From assembly GCF_000379845.1 (NCBI RefSeq), contig NZ_KB903809.1, positions 62,001 through 126,000 on the forward strand: 64,000 nucleotides of DNA, given 5' to 3'. The notes beneath the pieces are model-generated. The model was not told the DNA's origin. It saw only the letters and a list, made by a program, of their open reading frames with translations, and did no database searches. Positions 27,598 to 35,406 of this stretch are shown piece by piece. A program made the position numbers and the translations under genes. This DNA is from Moraxella boevrei DSM 14165 (GTDB taxonomy: Bacteria > Pseudomonadota > Gammaproteobacteria > Pseudomonadales > Moraxellaceae). Within the stretch, counting starts at the first letter, position 1. Each line of letters starts with the position of its first letter.

Positions 27598-28287
27598 ATG
27601 CCAAGTTCTTATGATGAAAAAATTGACAACGTCCTTGCTGATTCAGAATTAGCACGTCGCCTTGTTCCAAACAAATTCAAATTTACTAGCCAACAAGGAC
27701 GTAAACGTCGCCAAAAACTGTTAGCCGCTGCTAAAGAATTATCAGCAACTCGTCCGATTGCCGAAATTACCCTTGCCGATGTGTGTGATAAAGCCGGCAT
27801 TCCACGTGCTTCAGCGTATCACTTCTTCCCCAATGTGTCGGCGATTTTTTTGGCATTGCGTTTTTTAAATACCAGTGAGATTTTAAAGAAATTAGAGGCA
27901 CTGGAGGTAGGTAAATACAGCCGTTGGTCAGATTATTTAGCGGCATTGATTGAAGCAGGCGTGGAAGCAATTCAAGCCGACCCAACCGTGGCTCGCTTGA
28001 TTTATGAAACTGATGCTCCTGCTTTTGAAAACAACGAGTTTGGTAGCGAGATGGAAAAACAAATCACACAAATGATTTATGAAAAACTGGCAAGTCAGTT
28101 CAAAGTACCAAACTTTGACGGTATCCATAAGCAAATGTTAGTAGGTTATGGTATCGTCAATGGCGTATTGCAAATGGCATATCGCTCTGAAGGCAAAATC
28201 AGTGAAAGCTACCGCCGTGAAGCAACGTCCGCATTGCTTGCGTATTTGCGTAACTATATCCCTGAAAATTTGTCAAAAAACCAATAA
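27598..28287 (+). CDS. TetR family transcriptional regulator
   Basis: A 229-residue protein with a TetR helix-turn-helix at 57-79 ('ITLADVCDKAGIPRASAYHF') and an all-helical ligand domain. The N-terminal 30 residues are an extension before the DNA-binding domain. No enzyme or pump gene is adjacent that would reveal its target; upstream is the glycine-zipper gene, downstream are entericidin-like lipoproteins on the other strand. The ATG follows CTGGAG. Inducer and operator unknown. Confidence 0.9.
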   Translation: MPSSYDEKIDNVLADSELARRLVPNKFKFTSQQGRKRRQKLLAAAKELSATRPIAEITLADVCDKAGIPRASAYHFFPNVSAIFLALRFLNTSEILKKLEALEVGKYSRWSDYLAALIEAGVEAIQADPTVARLIYETDAPAFENNEFGSEMEKQITQMIYEKLASQFKVPNFDGIHKQMLVGYGIVNGVLQMAYRSEGKISESYRREATSALLAYLRNYIPENLSKNQ

Positions 28288-28317
28288 TATCAATTGCTGA
28301 ATCTTTGACAAAGCAAT

Positions 28318-28343
28318 AAACGCACAACCTTGTGCGTTTTTTT
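28318..28343 (+). terminator. Terminator between the TetR and entericidin-like genes
   Basis: AAACGCACAA and TTGTGCGTTT form a 10-bp stem around CC, then TTTT. It lies 31 bases past the TetR stop and may also act for the convergent gene. Confidence 0.88.
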
Positions 28344-28354
28344 ATGCTTAACCA

Positions 28355-28621
28355 TTACTGTGAGTAAGTTGGCATTGGTAAAGTGTTGTAGTTTTGGTTG
28401 TTATAGTTGTCGTAATTTTGTGGTTGGGTGTAGCTGTTATTCGGATAGGTTGTCGCTTGTTTACGTAGTTGATTGTTGTAGCTGACTTTGTTGGCGGTAT
28501 TCACGATACCATTGCCGACACTTGCGATGTCTGAGCCGATACCACGAACAGTATTACAACCTGTCAAAACAACACTACTAAATACAGTTAAAATAAACAT
28601 TTTTGAAAGATGATTTTTCAT
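28355..28621 (-). CDS. Entericidin-like lipoprotein with Tyr/Asn-rich tail
   Basis: An 88-residue small lipoprotein. The signal peptide ends in the lipobox 'VLTGC' (C22), followed by 'NTVRGIGSDIASVGNGI', the entericidin A/B core pattern. The last 40 residues ('YNNQLRKQ' onwards) are rich in Tyr, Asn, Gln and Pro, unlike usual entericidins, which are about 45 aa. The start is the ATG at 28621, with AGGAAA upstream; the longer frame to 28735 adds 38 residues that would destroy the signal peptide. Entericidin B is a bacteriolytic lipoprotein induced by stress in E. coli and entericidin A its antidote; function here is inferred only from the core. Confidence 0.75.
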   Translation of the reverse strand: MKNHLSKMFILTVFSSVVLTGCNTVRGIGSDIASVGNGIVNTANKVSYNNQLRKQATTYPNNSYTQPQNYDNYNNQNYNTLPMPTYSQ

Positions 28622-28679
28622 GATTTTTTTCCTAAATTTTAATAGAATTTTGTTGAATTTTACCATAAAATCATTGGTA

Positions 28680-28710
28680 CAAAAAAACCCATCAACAAAT
28701 GATGAGTTTT
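28680..28710 (-). terminator. Terminator between the two entericidin-like genes
   Basis: On the minus strand AAACTCATCA and TGATGGGTTT pair (one G-T) around TTTGT, followed by TTTT. It separates the 46-aa gene from the 88-aa gene, so the two may be separate transcripts. Confidence 0.7.
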
Positions 28711-28738
28711 TAACAAAAATTAAAATTTTTAACAAAAA

Positions 28739-28879
28739 TTACATTTTGTTTTCAACTTTTTGTGAAGTATTAGTTACAGCGTTGCCTGCTTTTGATACAT
28801 CTTTACCAAAACCTTTAACGGTGTTACAGCCAGTCAATACAAATACAGAAGCAACAGTTGCGATAATTAATTTTTTCAT
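28739..28879 (-). CDS. Entericidin-like lipoprotein (46 aa)
   Basis: A 46-residue lipoprotein. 'MKKLIIATVASVFVLTGC' is a complete lipoprotein signal peptide with C18 as the modified cysteine, followed by 'NTVKGFGKDVSKAGNAVTN', the entericidin EcnA/EcnB core, and a short 'TSQKVENKM' end. The ATG at 28879 has AAGGAAT before it. It is upstream of the second entericidin-like gene on the same strand, separated by a terminator. In E. coli the EcnA/EcnB pair forms an antidote/toxin-like set; here which, if either, is toxic cannot be told. Confidence 0.82.
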   Translation of the reverse strand: MKKLIIATVASVFVLTGCNTVKGFGKDVSKAGNAVTNTSQKVENKM

Positions 28880-29121
28880 GATAAATTCCTTACAAATGTA
28901 AATTCAATGTGAATGCCCAAGGGCGGTTAAATTTTGCAAATGTTACTAAAGTATCAATATTACCCAAATATTTGTTTGCAAAACTTGTTGCTATATTACC
29001 GAGCATTGGCTTACCATACTATAGTTTTTATGTAAATTTTTTTACCAAGTTGTAAATTTTTGGTAAAATTGGCAAAAAAAAGCTGTTCATTAAGTTTTTA
29101 ATCAAATAAAGTTGAGTGATT

Positions 29122-29646
29122 ATGATACATATCGTGCTATGCGAACCAAAAATGCCGAGTAATACAGGCAATATTATTCGTCTATGTGCTAATACAGGAG
29201 CGACGCTACATTTGGTTGAGCCATTGGGATTTGAGTTAGATGATAAAAAGTTACGCCGAGCGGGGCTGGATTATCATGAGTTTGCCGATTTAAAGGTTTA
29301 TCCAAATTGGCGAGCGTGTGAGCAAGCGTTACAACTGGCAAACGTTGAACGGATAGTGGCGTTAACCACCAAATTGTCACAGCCATTTTATCAACAAAAT
29401 TTTAGTAAGTTAACCAATGTTGCGTTGGTGTTTGGTTCGGAAACTGCAGGGTTGTTAGAGGAAATCCGAGCGAGTATTGGCGAGCAAAATTGGTTGCGTT
29501 TGCCGATGTTGCCAACTTCTCGTAGTTTGAACTTGTCCAATAGCGTGGCGATTACCCTGTTTGAAGTGTGGCGACAGTTGGGTTTTGGCGGTGATGTGGG
29601 GCAAAGTGTCGGTTATGAAAATCTCGTGCCGTATGACCCCAAGTAA
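29122..29646 (+). CDS. trmL: tRNA (cytidine/uridine-34 2'-O)-methyltransferase
   Basis: TrmL (formerly YibK) methylates the ribose of the wobble base 34 in tRNA-Leu isoacceptors. The 174 residues have the SPOUT trefoil knot motifs: 'IVLCEPKMPSNTGNIIRLC' at the N-terminus, 'LVFGSETAGL' and 'LPMLPTSRSLNLSNSVAI' at the C-terminal knot. The ATG at 29122 is preferred to a GTG at 29116. It converges with the tus genes, which also act on the wobble position of other tRNAs. Confidence 0.93.
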   Translation: MIHIVLCEPKMPSNTGNIIRLCANTGATLHLVEPLGFELDDKKLRRAGLDYHEFADLKVYPNWRACEQALQLANVERIVALTTKLSQPFYQQNFSKLTNVALVFGSETAGLLEEIRASIGEQNWLRLPMLPTSRSLNLSNSVAITLFEVWRQLGFGGDVGQSVGYENLVPYDPK

Positions 29647-29670
29647 TTTTTTCCAAAAATTGATAAAAAA

Positions 29671-30018
29671 TCACAAACAATTGGCAGGTTTTGGTAATCC
29701 TGCCAAGCGATTGACATGGCGAGCGACCAGACCTGTGTTAAACAAGCTCTGTAATTTGGCATTGTCCATCTGTAAATTTGGTAAACATTGATTTAAATAT
29801 TTAATCAGTGGGCGAGTGGTCGGCGGATGACCAAAGGTTTGATAATAGTCACGCACCGCCGACAACACCAAAAAATGCGTGTCATTAAGCTGTATCTCAA
29901 GGCTCTTGGCAAGCTGTTGGGCGATGTCAGGTGTCCAATTATCAGGATTAATAAGATGTCCATTCGCATCAAGGTTATCTATCGGTTTATTTGGGCTAAT
30001 TGGGTTAATATTCGCCAT
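29671..30018 (-). CDS. tusE: Sulfur relay protein TusE/DsrC
   Basis: TusE passes sulfur from TusBCD to MnmA for 2-thiolation of uridine 34 in tRNA-Lys, -Glu and -Gln. The 115 residues fit the family, and the ending 'RLAGLPKPANCL' puts the reactive cysteine at C114, the penultimate residue, as in E. coli TusE. The N-terminal 30 residues are less conserved. It lies 21 bp downstream of the tusC-like gene on the same strand, so it closes the tusDC-E operon. Confidence 0.88.
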   Translation of the reverse strand: MANINPISPNKPIDNLDANGHLINPDNWTPDIAQQLAKSLEIQLNDTHFLVLSAVRDYYQTFGHPPTTRPLIKYLNQCLPNLQMDNAKLQSLFNTGLVARHVNRLAGLPKPANCL

Positions 30019-30039
30019 ATTTTTTAATTCTTTAATTAA

Positions 30040-30357
30040 TTATAAATAAAAATTTGTGTCAAATTCGTTGCTATTTGTCTTTTCAACAAGATTTTCAACA
30101 AGTTGGCTTGTAAGATTTAAATGCTTGATTTTGTTAAAATTTTGTTGATTTACCCAAAAATTTGGCATATCGTACAAATCTAACGATGTGAGCATTTTGG
30201 CAAATTTACCGTCAGGCTCAGCGTGTAAACAATCGCACATATAATCGCCCAAAAAAAGCTGAATTTCATGGTCAAAACTGGCTAATGCAAACGCCATGCT
30301 CAAGGCTTCATGACAGAGTAACACATTATCGGCATTAATTTGGATTAATATTTTCAT
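30040..30357 (-). CDS. tusC: Sulfur relay protein TusC/DsrF-like
   Basis: A 105-residue small protein of the DsrE/F superfamily. The pattern of 'ALSMAFALASFDHEIQLFLGD', 'LTSLDLYDMPNFWV' resembles the TusC position 'LLGLYDIEQCWV' of E. coli. Its C-terminal 35 residues are unlike TusC and may be diverged. It lies between tusD (16 bp upstream) and tusE (21 bp downstream), which supports a role in the TusBCD heterohexamer. No separate TusB was found; this gene may stand in for it, so the TusC call is moderate. Confidence 0.68.
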   Translation of the reverse strand: MKILIQINADNVLLCHEALSMAFALASFDHEIQLFLGDYMCDCLHAEPDGKFAKMLTSLDLYDMPNFWVNQQNFNKIKHLNLTSQLVENLVEKTNSNEFDTNFYL

Positions 30358-30372
30358 GATTTTTTAGATGAG

Positions 30373-30759
30373 TTAAAATTGATAAACATCAGTTGAGTTA
30401 TGTAAAAACATGGCAAATTCACCCAAACCGACCAATTCACACGATGTTGCAAGATTTTCACCATCAATTTGATGGCGTTTAGCGTTTTCACTGTCCACGA
30501 TGCCACGAGCCAATGCGGTACTGACACAGACTTTGGCAGAAAGTTTATGTTTTGCTAACAACTGTTGAAAGTTTTTTACAGGGTTTGGCGTATCGCTCGG
30601 TAGCCAGTTTAGGCGATTGGCTAAATGTACCGCTTCTGAATATAAAAAAATGTTGAGCGGTGCAGATTGGGCTGAATTTTGATAAAAATTTTCAATAAAT
30701 TCAATGCCTTGTCGTGTGGTGTCAGCAAATGGTGAGTGGGTAAAAAGTAGAGTTGTCAT
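30373..30759 (-). CDS. tusD: Sulfurtransferase complex subunit TusD
   Basis: TusD takes persulfide sulfur from TusA and hands it to TusE. The DsrE-like fold is 128 residues from the ATG at 30759; the catalytic cysteine is C78 in 'KVCVSTALARGIVD', the same number as in E. coli TusD. An in-frame ATG at 30819 would add 20 residues not typical of the family. It is the first gene of the tusD-tusC-tusE run. Confidence 0.85.
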   Translation of the reverse strand: MTTLLFTHSPFADTTRQGIEFIENFYQNSAQSAPLNIFLYSEAVHLANRLNWLPSDTPNPVKNFQQLLAKHKLSAKVCVSTALARGIVDSENAKRHQIDGENLATSCELVGLGEFAMFLHNSTDVYQF

Positions 30760-30868
30760 GGCTTTTCTATCGGTTTTATCCAACGTTATTAAGATTTTTG
30801 TCAAAATTTTTGTTAACAATTAACAGGCATTGTAATCTGATTTTGCCCAAATGTAAAATTTTTTGTAA

Positions 30869-30900
30869 AAAAAGGCGGATAACTTGATATCCGCCTTTTC
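30869..30900 (-). terminator. Terminator after puuP
   Basis: On the minus strand AAAGGCGGATA and TATCCGCCTTT form an 11-bp perfect stem, followed by seven T residues. It lies 24 bases past the puuP stop and is separate from the tusD start. Confidence 0.92.
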
Positions 30901-30923
30901 TGAAAAAGATAAATTAACAACCA

Positions 30924-32312
30924 TTAATCATCTGGTAGATTTTCGTTGTATTGTGGTGCAGGGCGTTTAAAGCCATGAGTTATATACGCTAGATAGAAGA
31001 CACCAATAAATGCCCAAATCAAACCATATTTTAAAGCCGTTGGGTCAATGTTTAACCACATCAAGAATACGGCAATAAAACCGCCTGTCGGTACAACAAA
31101 ATAATTAAAGATATCTTTACCAGTTTTGTATTGACCATCACGGAAGATGTATTGACATACCACCGAGAAATTGACAAAGCTAAACGCTGTCAATGCACCA
31201 AAACTGATTAGCTCAACCACATCTTCTAATTCAAACGGGATTGCAGTTAAAGCGACTAAACCTGCTAACAAAATATTGTTCACAGGGGTACGCAGTTTTG
31301 GGTGTAATGAGCCAAAGAATTTTTTGTTAATTACCCCATCACGTCCCATCACATACATCAAACGAGACACACCTGCATGAGCCGAAATCCCTGATGCCAT
31401 GACTGTAATAATCGCAAAATATAGCACGATGGTTTTTTGAGCTTCACCTAAAATATATTTTAAAATTTCAGGCTGGGTTTCGTCCACCAATTCAAAATAT
31501 TTGGTTGGGTCGCTTGGGAAATAAATCTGCATAAAATAGGTGCTGATGATAAAAATAATCCCCGAAATCAAAGACGTTAAAACGATCGCCTTTGGTAGGG
31601 TCTTTTTCGCATCTTTGGTCTCTTCTGCAAGACTTGATAACGCATCAAACCCTGTAAAGGAAAAACACAAAATCGTTGCACCAGCGATTAACGCACTAAT
31701 CTCTGTCCCGCTACCCCCAAATGGGTCAAACGTCCAGAGTTGATATTTGGCGGTATCAATCGCACCGTCAGCAGTGACGCCATGTGCCAAAAAGTCATAC
31801 ACACGGTAAGTAAAGTAGGCAATCACCCCAAGCTGAACAAACACAATGGTACTGTTGAAGCGAGCAACAAACCTTGCACCAAATAGATTAACCACCGTCA
31901 TCAGTGCTGTTAAACTTACTACCCAAATCCACGTTGGCACATTAGGGAAAATGTCTTTTAGATAAATTTCTGCTAAAATAATGTTTACCATTGGGGCAAG
32001 CAAATAGTCAAGCCAAGATGACCAACCAACCAAAAAACCCACATTGGGGTGAATGGCCTTTTGGGCATAAGTATAAGCAGAACCAGAAGATGGGTAACGG
32101 CGAATCATATGACCATAACTCACCGATGTCAGCATAATCGCTAAAAGGGCAAAAATGTAAGATGTGGGAACGTGCGCACCACTATCACGAGATACCATAC
32201 CAAAGGTATCAAATAATGTCATTGGCTGAATATATGCCAAGCCAATAATAATCACATGCCAAAGGGCGAGGTTTTTTTGTAGCGTTACGCTAGACTGTGC
32301 AGATGTTGTCAA
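30924..32312 (-). CDS. puuP: Putrescine importer PuuP-type APC permease
   Basis: A 462-residue permease with about twelve membrane segments. 'LWHVIIIGLAYIQPMTLFDTFG', 'GHMIRRYPSSGSAYTYAQKAI', 'GFLVGWSSWLDYLLAPM' and 'FTGFDALSSLAEET' align closely with E. coli PuuP, the proton-driven putrescine importer. The likely start is a TTG at 32312, with AGGAG ten bases before; no ATG fits before the first membrane segment. No puu catabolic genes are nearby. A perfect inverted repeat lies 29 bases upstream. Substrate may be putrescine or a related amine/amino acid. Confidence 0.88.
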   Translation of the reverse strand: MTTSAQSSVTLQKNLALWHVIIIGLAYIQPMTLFDTFGMVSRDSGAHVPTSYIFALLAIMLTSVSYGHMIRRYPSSGSAYTYAQKAIHPNVGFLVGWSSWLDYLLAPMVNIILAEIYLKDIFPNVPTWIWVVSLTALMTVVNLFGARFVARFNSTIVFVQLGVIAYFTYRVYDFLAHGVTADGAIDTAKYQLWTFDPFGGSGTEISALIAGATILCFSFTGFDALSSLAEETKDAKKTLPKAIVLTSLISGIIFIISTYFMQIYFPSDPTKYFELVDETQPEILKYILGEAQKTIVLYFAIITVMASGISAHAGVSRLMYVMGRDGVINKKFFGSLHPKLRTPVNNILLAGLVALTAIPFELEDVVELISFGALTAFSFVNFSVVCQYIFRDGQYKTGKDIFNYFVVPTGGFIAVFLMWLNIDPTALKYGLIWAFIGVFYLAYITHGFKRPAPQYNENLPDD

Positions 32313-32340
32313 TGCTATCTTACTCCTGTACCTAGAGAAG

Positions 32341-32367
32341 CAAAGGGTAAAAGTATTCTACCCTTTG
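32341..32367 (-). promoter_or_regulatory. Perfect inverted repeat in the puuP leader
   Basis: CAAAGGGTA (32341-32349) and TACCCTTTG (32359-32367) are perfect 9-base complements around nine bases. They lie between the likely promoter and the TTG start of puuP. This could be an operator or an mRNA hairpin; function not shown. Confidence 0.5.
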
Positions 32368-32840
32368 AAATTAGGGTGATTAAACGACAATTTAGCCTGT
32401 CTTATTGCAAAAAATAACTTTGTAAAATATTTAATAAAATTAATCATTGCTTTTAATTGTTTTTACAAAAATTTTTTAACAATAATTATGAAAAGTTCTT
32501 ACAGGCAAATTGCAAAAAAGTAGGTTATTATACCGAAAAAAAATACAAAAACGACAAAAAAATTAGTAAAACAGCAAAAAAATCAAAAAGAATTAACAAA
32601 TTTGCTTTTTAACCAACAAAATTTTATTTTTAAAGCAAAATCAATCATCAAATAAGCAATAAAATTAGCAAAAAATACACACAGTTGACAAAAACACTAT
32701 CAAAATTGGCAAAAATTAACCGCAGAAAACCCAAATTTACGTACCGTCGTTTTATAATAAAAACGTCAAAATCTTTGGTAGCTTTTAAATTAAACTTTTA
32801 AATTGAAAATGAGATAAATTGAGATAAATAAGGAAAAGCG
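32368..32840. other. AT-rich spacer between divergent puuP and a small membrane-protein gene
   Basis: No gene seen. Plus-strand bases about 32520-32700 are dominated by runs of A with few G or T, giving a strand-asymmetric A-rich tract. Promoters for both flanking genes must lie here; a minus-strand frame at 32790-33017 is a chance reading. Confidence 0.5.
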
Positions 32841-33164
32841 ATGAATAATCTTGCAATGACTGATTTTACCGAACGACCGCATGGGAATTTTTATAATTTG
32901 CACCATTTGTTGTTTTATCAAAAATCCATAAAACATGAAACTATCAAAACTAAAAAACACGCGAATGATAGCATGAAAACCCACAAATCTGACAACTATC
33001 AATCCGCTAAAATTCATGATATAAATGCGGATGCAGACAAAGCAACCGACTTACAACATCAAGCCTGCGAACAATGGAAAAGTAACCGCAAATGGCTAAG
33101 TACGGTATTTGTTTTGTGGTTTGTGTTAGCGTTTGGTTTGTTGTTAAGCGTGTTATACCTTTAA
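32841..33164 (+). CDS. Small single-pass membrane protein, unrecognised
   Basis: A 107-residue protein. Residues 1-75 are hydrophilic and His/Lys/Asp-rich; the last 25 ('WLSTVFVLWFVLAFGLLLSVLYL') form a C-terminal membrane anchor. 'CEQWKSNRKWLSTVFVLWFVLAFG' is faintly like the start of DUF4212 small subunits of sodium symporters, but the rest of that domain is missing. The ATG follows AAGGAAAAG. An internal ATG at 32973 would also give a plausible start. Standing alone between puuP and the tol region. Confidence 0.5.
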   Translation: MNNLAMTDFTERPHGNFYNLHHLLFYQKSIKHETIKTKKHANDSMKTHKSDNYQSAKIHDINADADKATDLQHQACEQWKSNRKWLSTVFVLWFVLAFGLLLSVLYL

Positions 33165-33329
33165 GTTTAATTAGGCTTTGAAACGTTCAACCGAACATTT
33201 AACAAAAAATTGGTAAAGTGAGCTTTGTCAATTTTTTTGTACTTTTGGCGAAATTTGATGGTTTTTTTTGGCAAAAACAGGTACTATAAGCACGTTTTTT
33301 ACCACGATATCTTTTTACGATAGGCTGTT

Positions 33330-34079
33330 ATGACCGACACAAGCGAATTGATCTCACCACAAAATCAGCAAATGATTAATTTTTTTGACTTTATTTCTGA
33401 TAATATCATGGATTGGCAAGTGCATCGTTGTCAAGTCACCAACGCGTTGGTTAGTCAGAACGAGCCGATGAAATTAATTTATCATTATGAACAGCTGGAC
33501 AATGCTTTAAAAGCCGAAAAACCGTTAAATGGGGCGTTGTTAAAGCGGTTTGATGATGTGATGATACGAGAAGATTTTGCAAAATTATTAAATATTGATA
33601 TTAACAAAGTTGCAAAACCGTATCAACTAAAATTTGAAGGCAAACTGGTGGTTTTTTGCCAAAATCCAGAAGTTGCCTTGCGGTTACATTGGACGAATAC
33701 TTTAAAAAATTTTGAATTGTTATGTCATGATAACTTACAAAATGCGGTAGAAAATGCCTTTAAAAGTACGGTATTTAAACATTGGCAATTGGTTGGGGAT
33801 GCTGAATTTATCAGCAAGCAACCGAATATGACATTTCAAGTTGTCGGTCAACAAGTCGGTCAACCAAGTGACAGAGAAACCAATGCGGAAACTAGCACCG
33901 ATGAATGGCAAAATGTGGTAGTGTGGCAACAGTGGGCAAGTCAGCAGTTTTTGCCATTACCGCCTGCGATTGCGTTAGATTTGCAACAACAATGTATGGC
34001 GTCACCGATGTTGACGGATTTTTGGTTGGCACAAATTGTGGATGCGGTTGCTGATTATATTGGCGGCATAATTGATTAA
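33330..34079 (+). CDS. Hypothetical protein upstream of tolQ
   Basis: A 249-residue soluble protein, no signal peptide or membrane segment, no recognised family. Rich in Gln, Asn and Val; 'DNIMDWQVHRCQV' and 'HDNLQNAVENAF' are its more distinctive stretches. The stop lies only about 43 bp before the tolQ start, with tolR and tolA close behind, so it is likely the first gene of the Tol operon. That slot in most proteobacteria is held by the thioesterase gene ybgC, to which it has no visible likeness. Confidence 0.65.
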   Translation: MTDTSELISPQNQQMINFFDFISDNIMDWQVHRCQVTNALVSQNEPMKLIYHYEQLDNALKAEKPLNGALLKRFDDVMIREDFAKLLNIDINKVAKPYQLKFEGKLVVFCQNPEVALRLHWTNTLKNFELLCHDNLQNAVENAFKSTVFKHWQLVGDAEFISKQPNMTFQVVGQQVGQPSDRETNAETSTDEWQNVVVWQQWASQQFLPLPPAIALDLQQQCMASPMLTDFWLAQIVDAVADYIGGIID

Positions 34080-34122
34080 TAATTTTTAAATTTATTTGAA
34101 AAAATCCTCGGTAGGTAGCTGG

Positions 34123-34875
34123 ATGGAAGGTTCAATTGATGTGTTAAGCCTGATTATGCAGGCGAGTATGTTTGTCAAATTGGTCATGGCAAGTTTGCTG
34201 TTGGCAAGTTTGTTGTGTTGGGTGACGATTTTTCGGCTAAATAGTCGTTTATCAACGGCTTATCAAGCAGATGATTATTTTGAACAAACTTTTTGGTCAG
34301 GCATTGAGTTGCCAACTTTGTATAAAGGTGTGCAAGGCAACACCGAGCGGAGTGGACTGGAGCAGATATTTTTTATCGGCTTTACCGAATATATTAAGTT
34401 ACGCCGTAGTCGCCAAGTCAAAGCGGATGTGATTGACGGGGTGGAGCGAAAGTTGCGTGTTGGTCTAGGACGTCAACAGTTGGAGCTTGAGCAGGGCTTG
34501 GCGTTGCTTGCTAGTATTGCGTCGGTGTCGCCATATGTCGGATTGCTTGGCACGGTATGGGGGATTATGGTGGCGTTTATGGGGTTATCAACGTCTAGCC
34601 AAGCCACACTGTCAGCCGTCGCACCGGGGATTGCCGAAGCCTTGATTGCCACGGCATTGGGTTTGTCTGCGGCCATTCCTGCGGCGTTGGCGTTTAACCA
34701 TTTTACCGCAAAAACCGAAAAAGTTTATCAAAGCCGTGCGTTATTTTGTGATGAAATGACAGGGATGTTGTTGCGTGATAATCAAGATGAGCCGTCAACG
34801 CCTTTCACGCCTTTGTCGAAAAATAGCTTGCCCAATGTGGAGACAAATCAAATCCAAAACCCAATTATTCAGTAG
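34123..34875 (+). CDS. tolQ: Tol-Pal system protein TolQ
   Basis: TolQ is the proton-channel subunit of the Tol-Pal inner-membrane motor, which pulls the outer membrane inward at division. Three membrane segments are visible: near the start, and two later ones in the conserved 'IASVSPYVGLLGTVWGIMVAF' and 'AEALIATALGLSAAIPAALAF' regions. I prefer the ATG at 34123 (250 aa); an in-frame TTG at 34096 gives nine extra residues. It is 13 bp upstream of tolR on the same strand. Confidence 0.94.
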   Translation: MEGSIDVLSLIMQASMFVKLVMASLLLASLLCWVTIFRLNSRLSTAYQADDYFEQTFWSGIELPTLYKGVQGNTERSGLEQIFFIGFTEYIKLRRSRQVKADVIDGVERKLRVGLGRQQLELEQGLALLASIASVSPYVGLLGTVWGIMVAFMGLSTSSQATLSAVAPGIAEALIATALGLSAAIPAALAFNHFTAKTEKVYQSRALFCDEMTGMLLRDNQDEPSTPFTPLSKNSLPNVETNQIQNPIIQ

Positions 34876-34887
34876 GGGCGTGCGTGT

Positions 34888-35385
34888 ATGAAAGCCAATC
34901 CTTTTAGCCGTTCTATTGGCAAAAAAGTCAACGCAGGTATGAATGTCGTACCGTATATTGATGTGATGTTGGTGTTGTTGGTGATTTTTATGGTAACTGC
35001 ACCGATGCTCACCACAGGTGTGGATATTAATTTGCCAAAAGCCCAAACCAAAGCCATTGAACAAGGCACACAAATGCCTGTGATTGTGTCTTTAGACAGT
35101 AATGGCGATGTGTATCTGAGCTATCAGGACAAAACCGATGAGCCGATGAGCCAACGAGAATTGGTAGAAACGTTACAAGGTTTGCAACAACTGCCTGAAT
35201 ACCACAACACAGACGGCACGCCAAACCTAAATGTGATGATAAATGCGGATAAAAGCAATCCGTATGGCGATGTGATAACGCTTATGGCAAAATTGCAACA
35301 AGCAGGTATTGTTAAAGTTGGACTGCTCACCGCACCACCTGAAAGCCAATCTAAATCCAGCAAAAAGTCGAAAACGGACGAATAG
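34888..35385 (+). CDS. tolR: Tol-Pal system protein TolR
   Basis: TolR is the ExbD/TolR-family partner of TolQ. The membrane helix 'VPYIDVMLVLLVIFMVTAPML' (split here) carries the essential aspartate D25 in 'YIDVML', used for proton coupling. The periplasmic domain follows; 'INADKSNPYGDVITLMAKLQQAG' is typical. At 165 residues it is about 20 longer than E. coli TolR because of extra residues in the middle and a Ser/Lys-rich tail. It sits 13 bp after tolQ and 22 bp before tolA. Confidence 0.94.
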   Translation: MKANPFSRSIGKKVNAGMNVVPYIDVMLVLLVIFMVTAPMLTTGVDINLPKAQTKAIEQGTQMPVIVSLDSNGDVYLSYQDKTDEPMSQRELVETLQGLQQLPEYHNTDGTPNLNVMINADKSNPYGDVITLMAKLQQAGIVKVGLLTAPPESQSKSSKKSKTDE

Positions 35386-35406
35386 TTTTTTTGTACGAGA
35401 AATGCG

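Noticed and set aside
28622-28735. N-terminal extension of the entericidin-like gene
   Set aside because: Would hide the lipoprotein signal peptide; ATG at 28621 has its own AGGAAA site.
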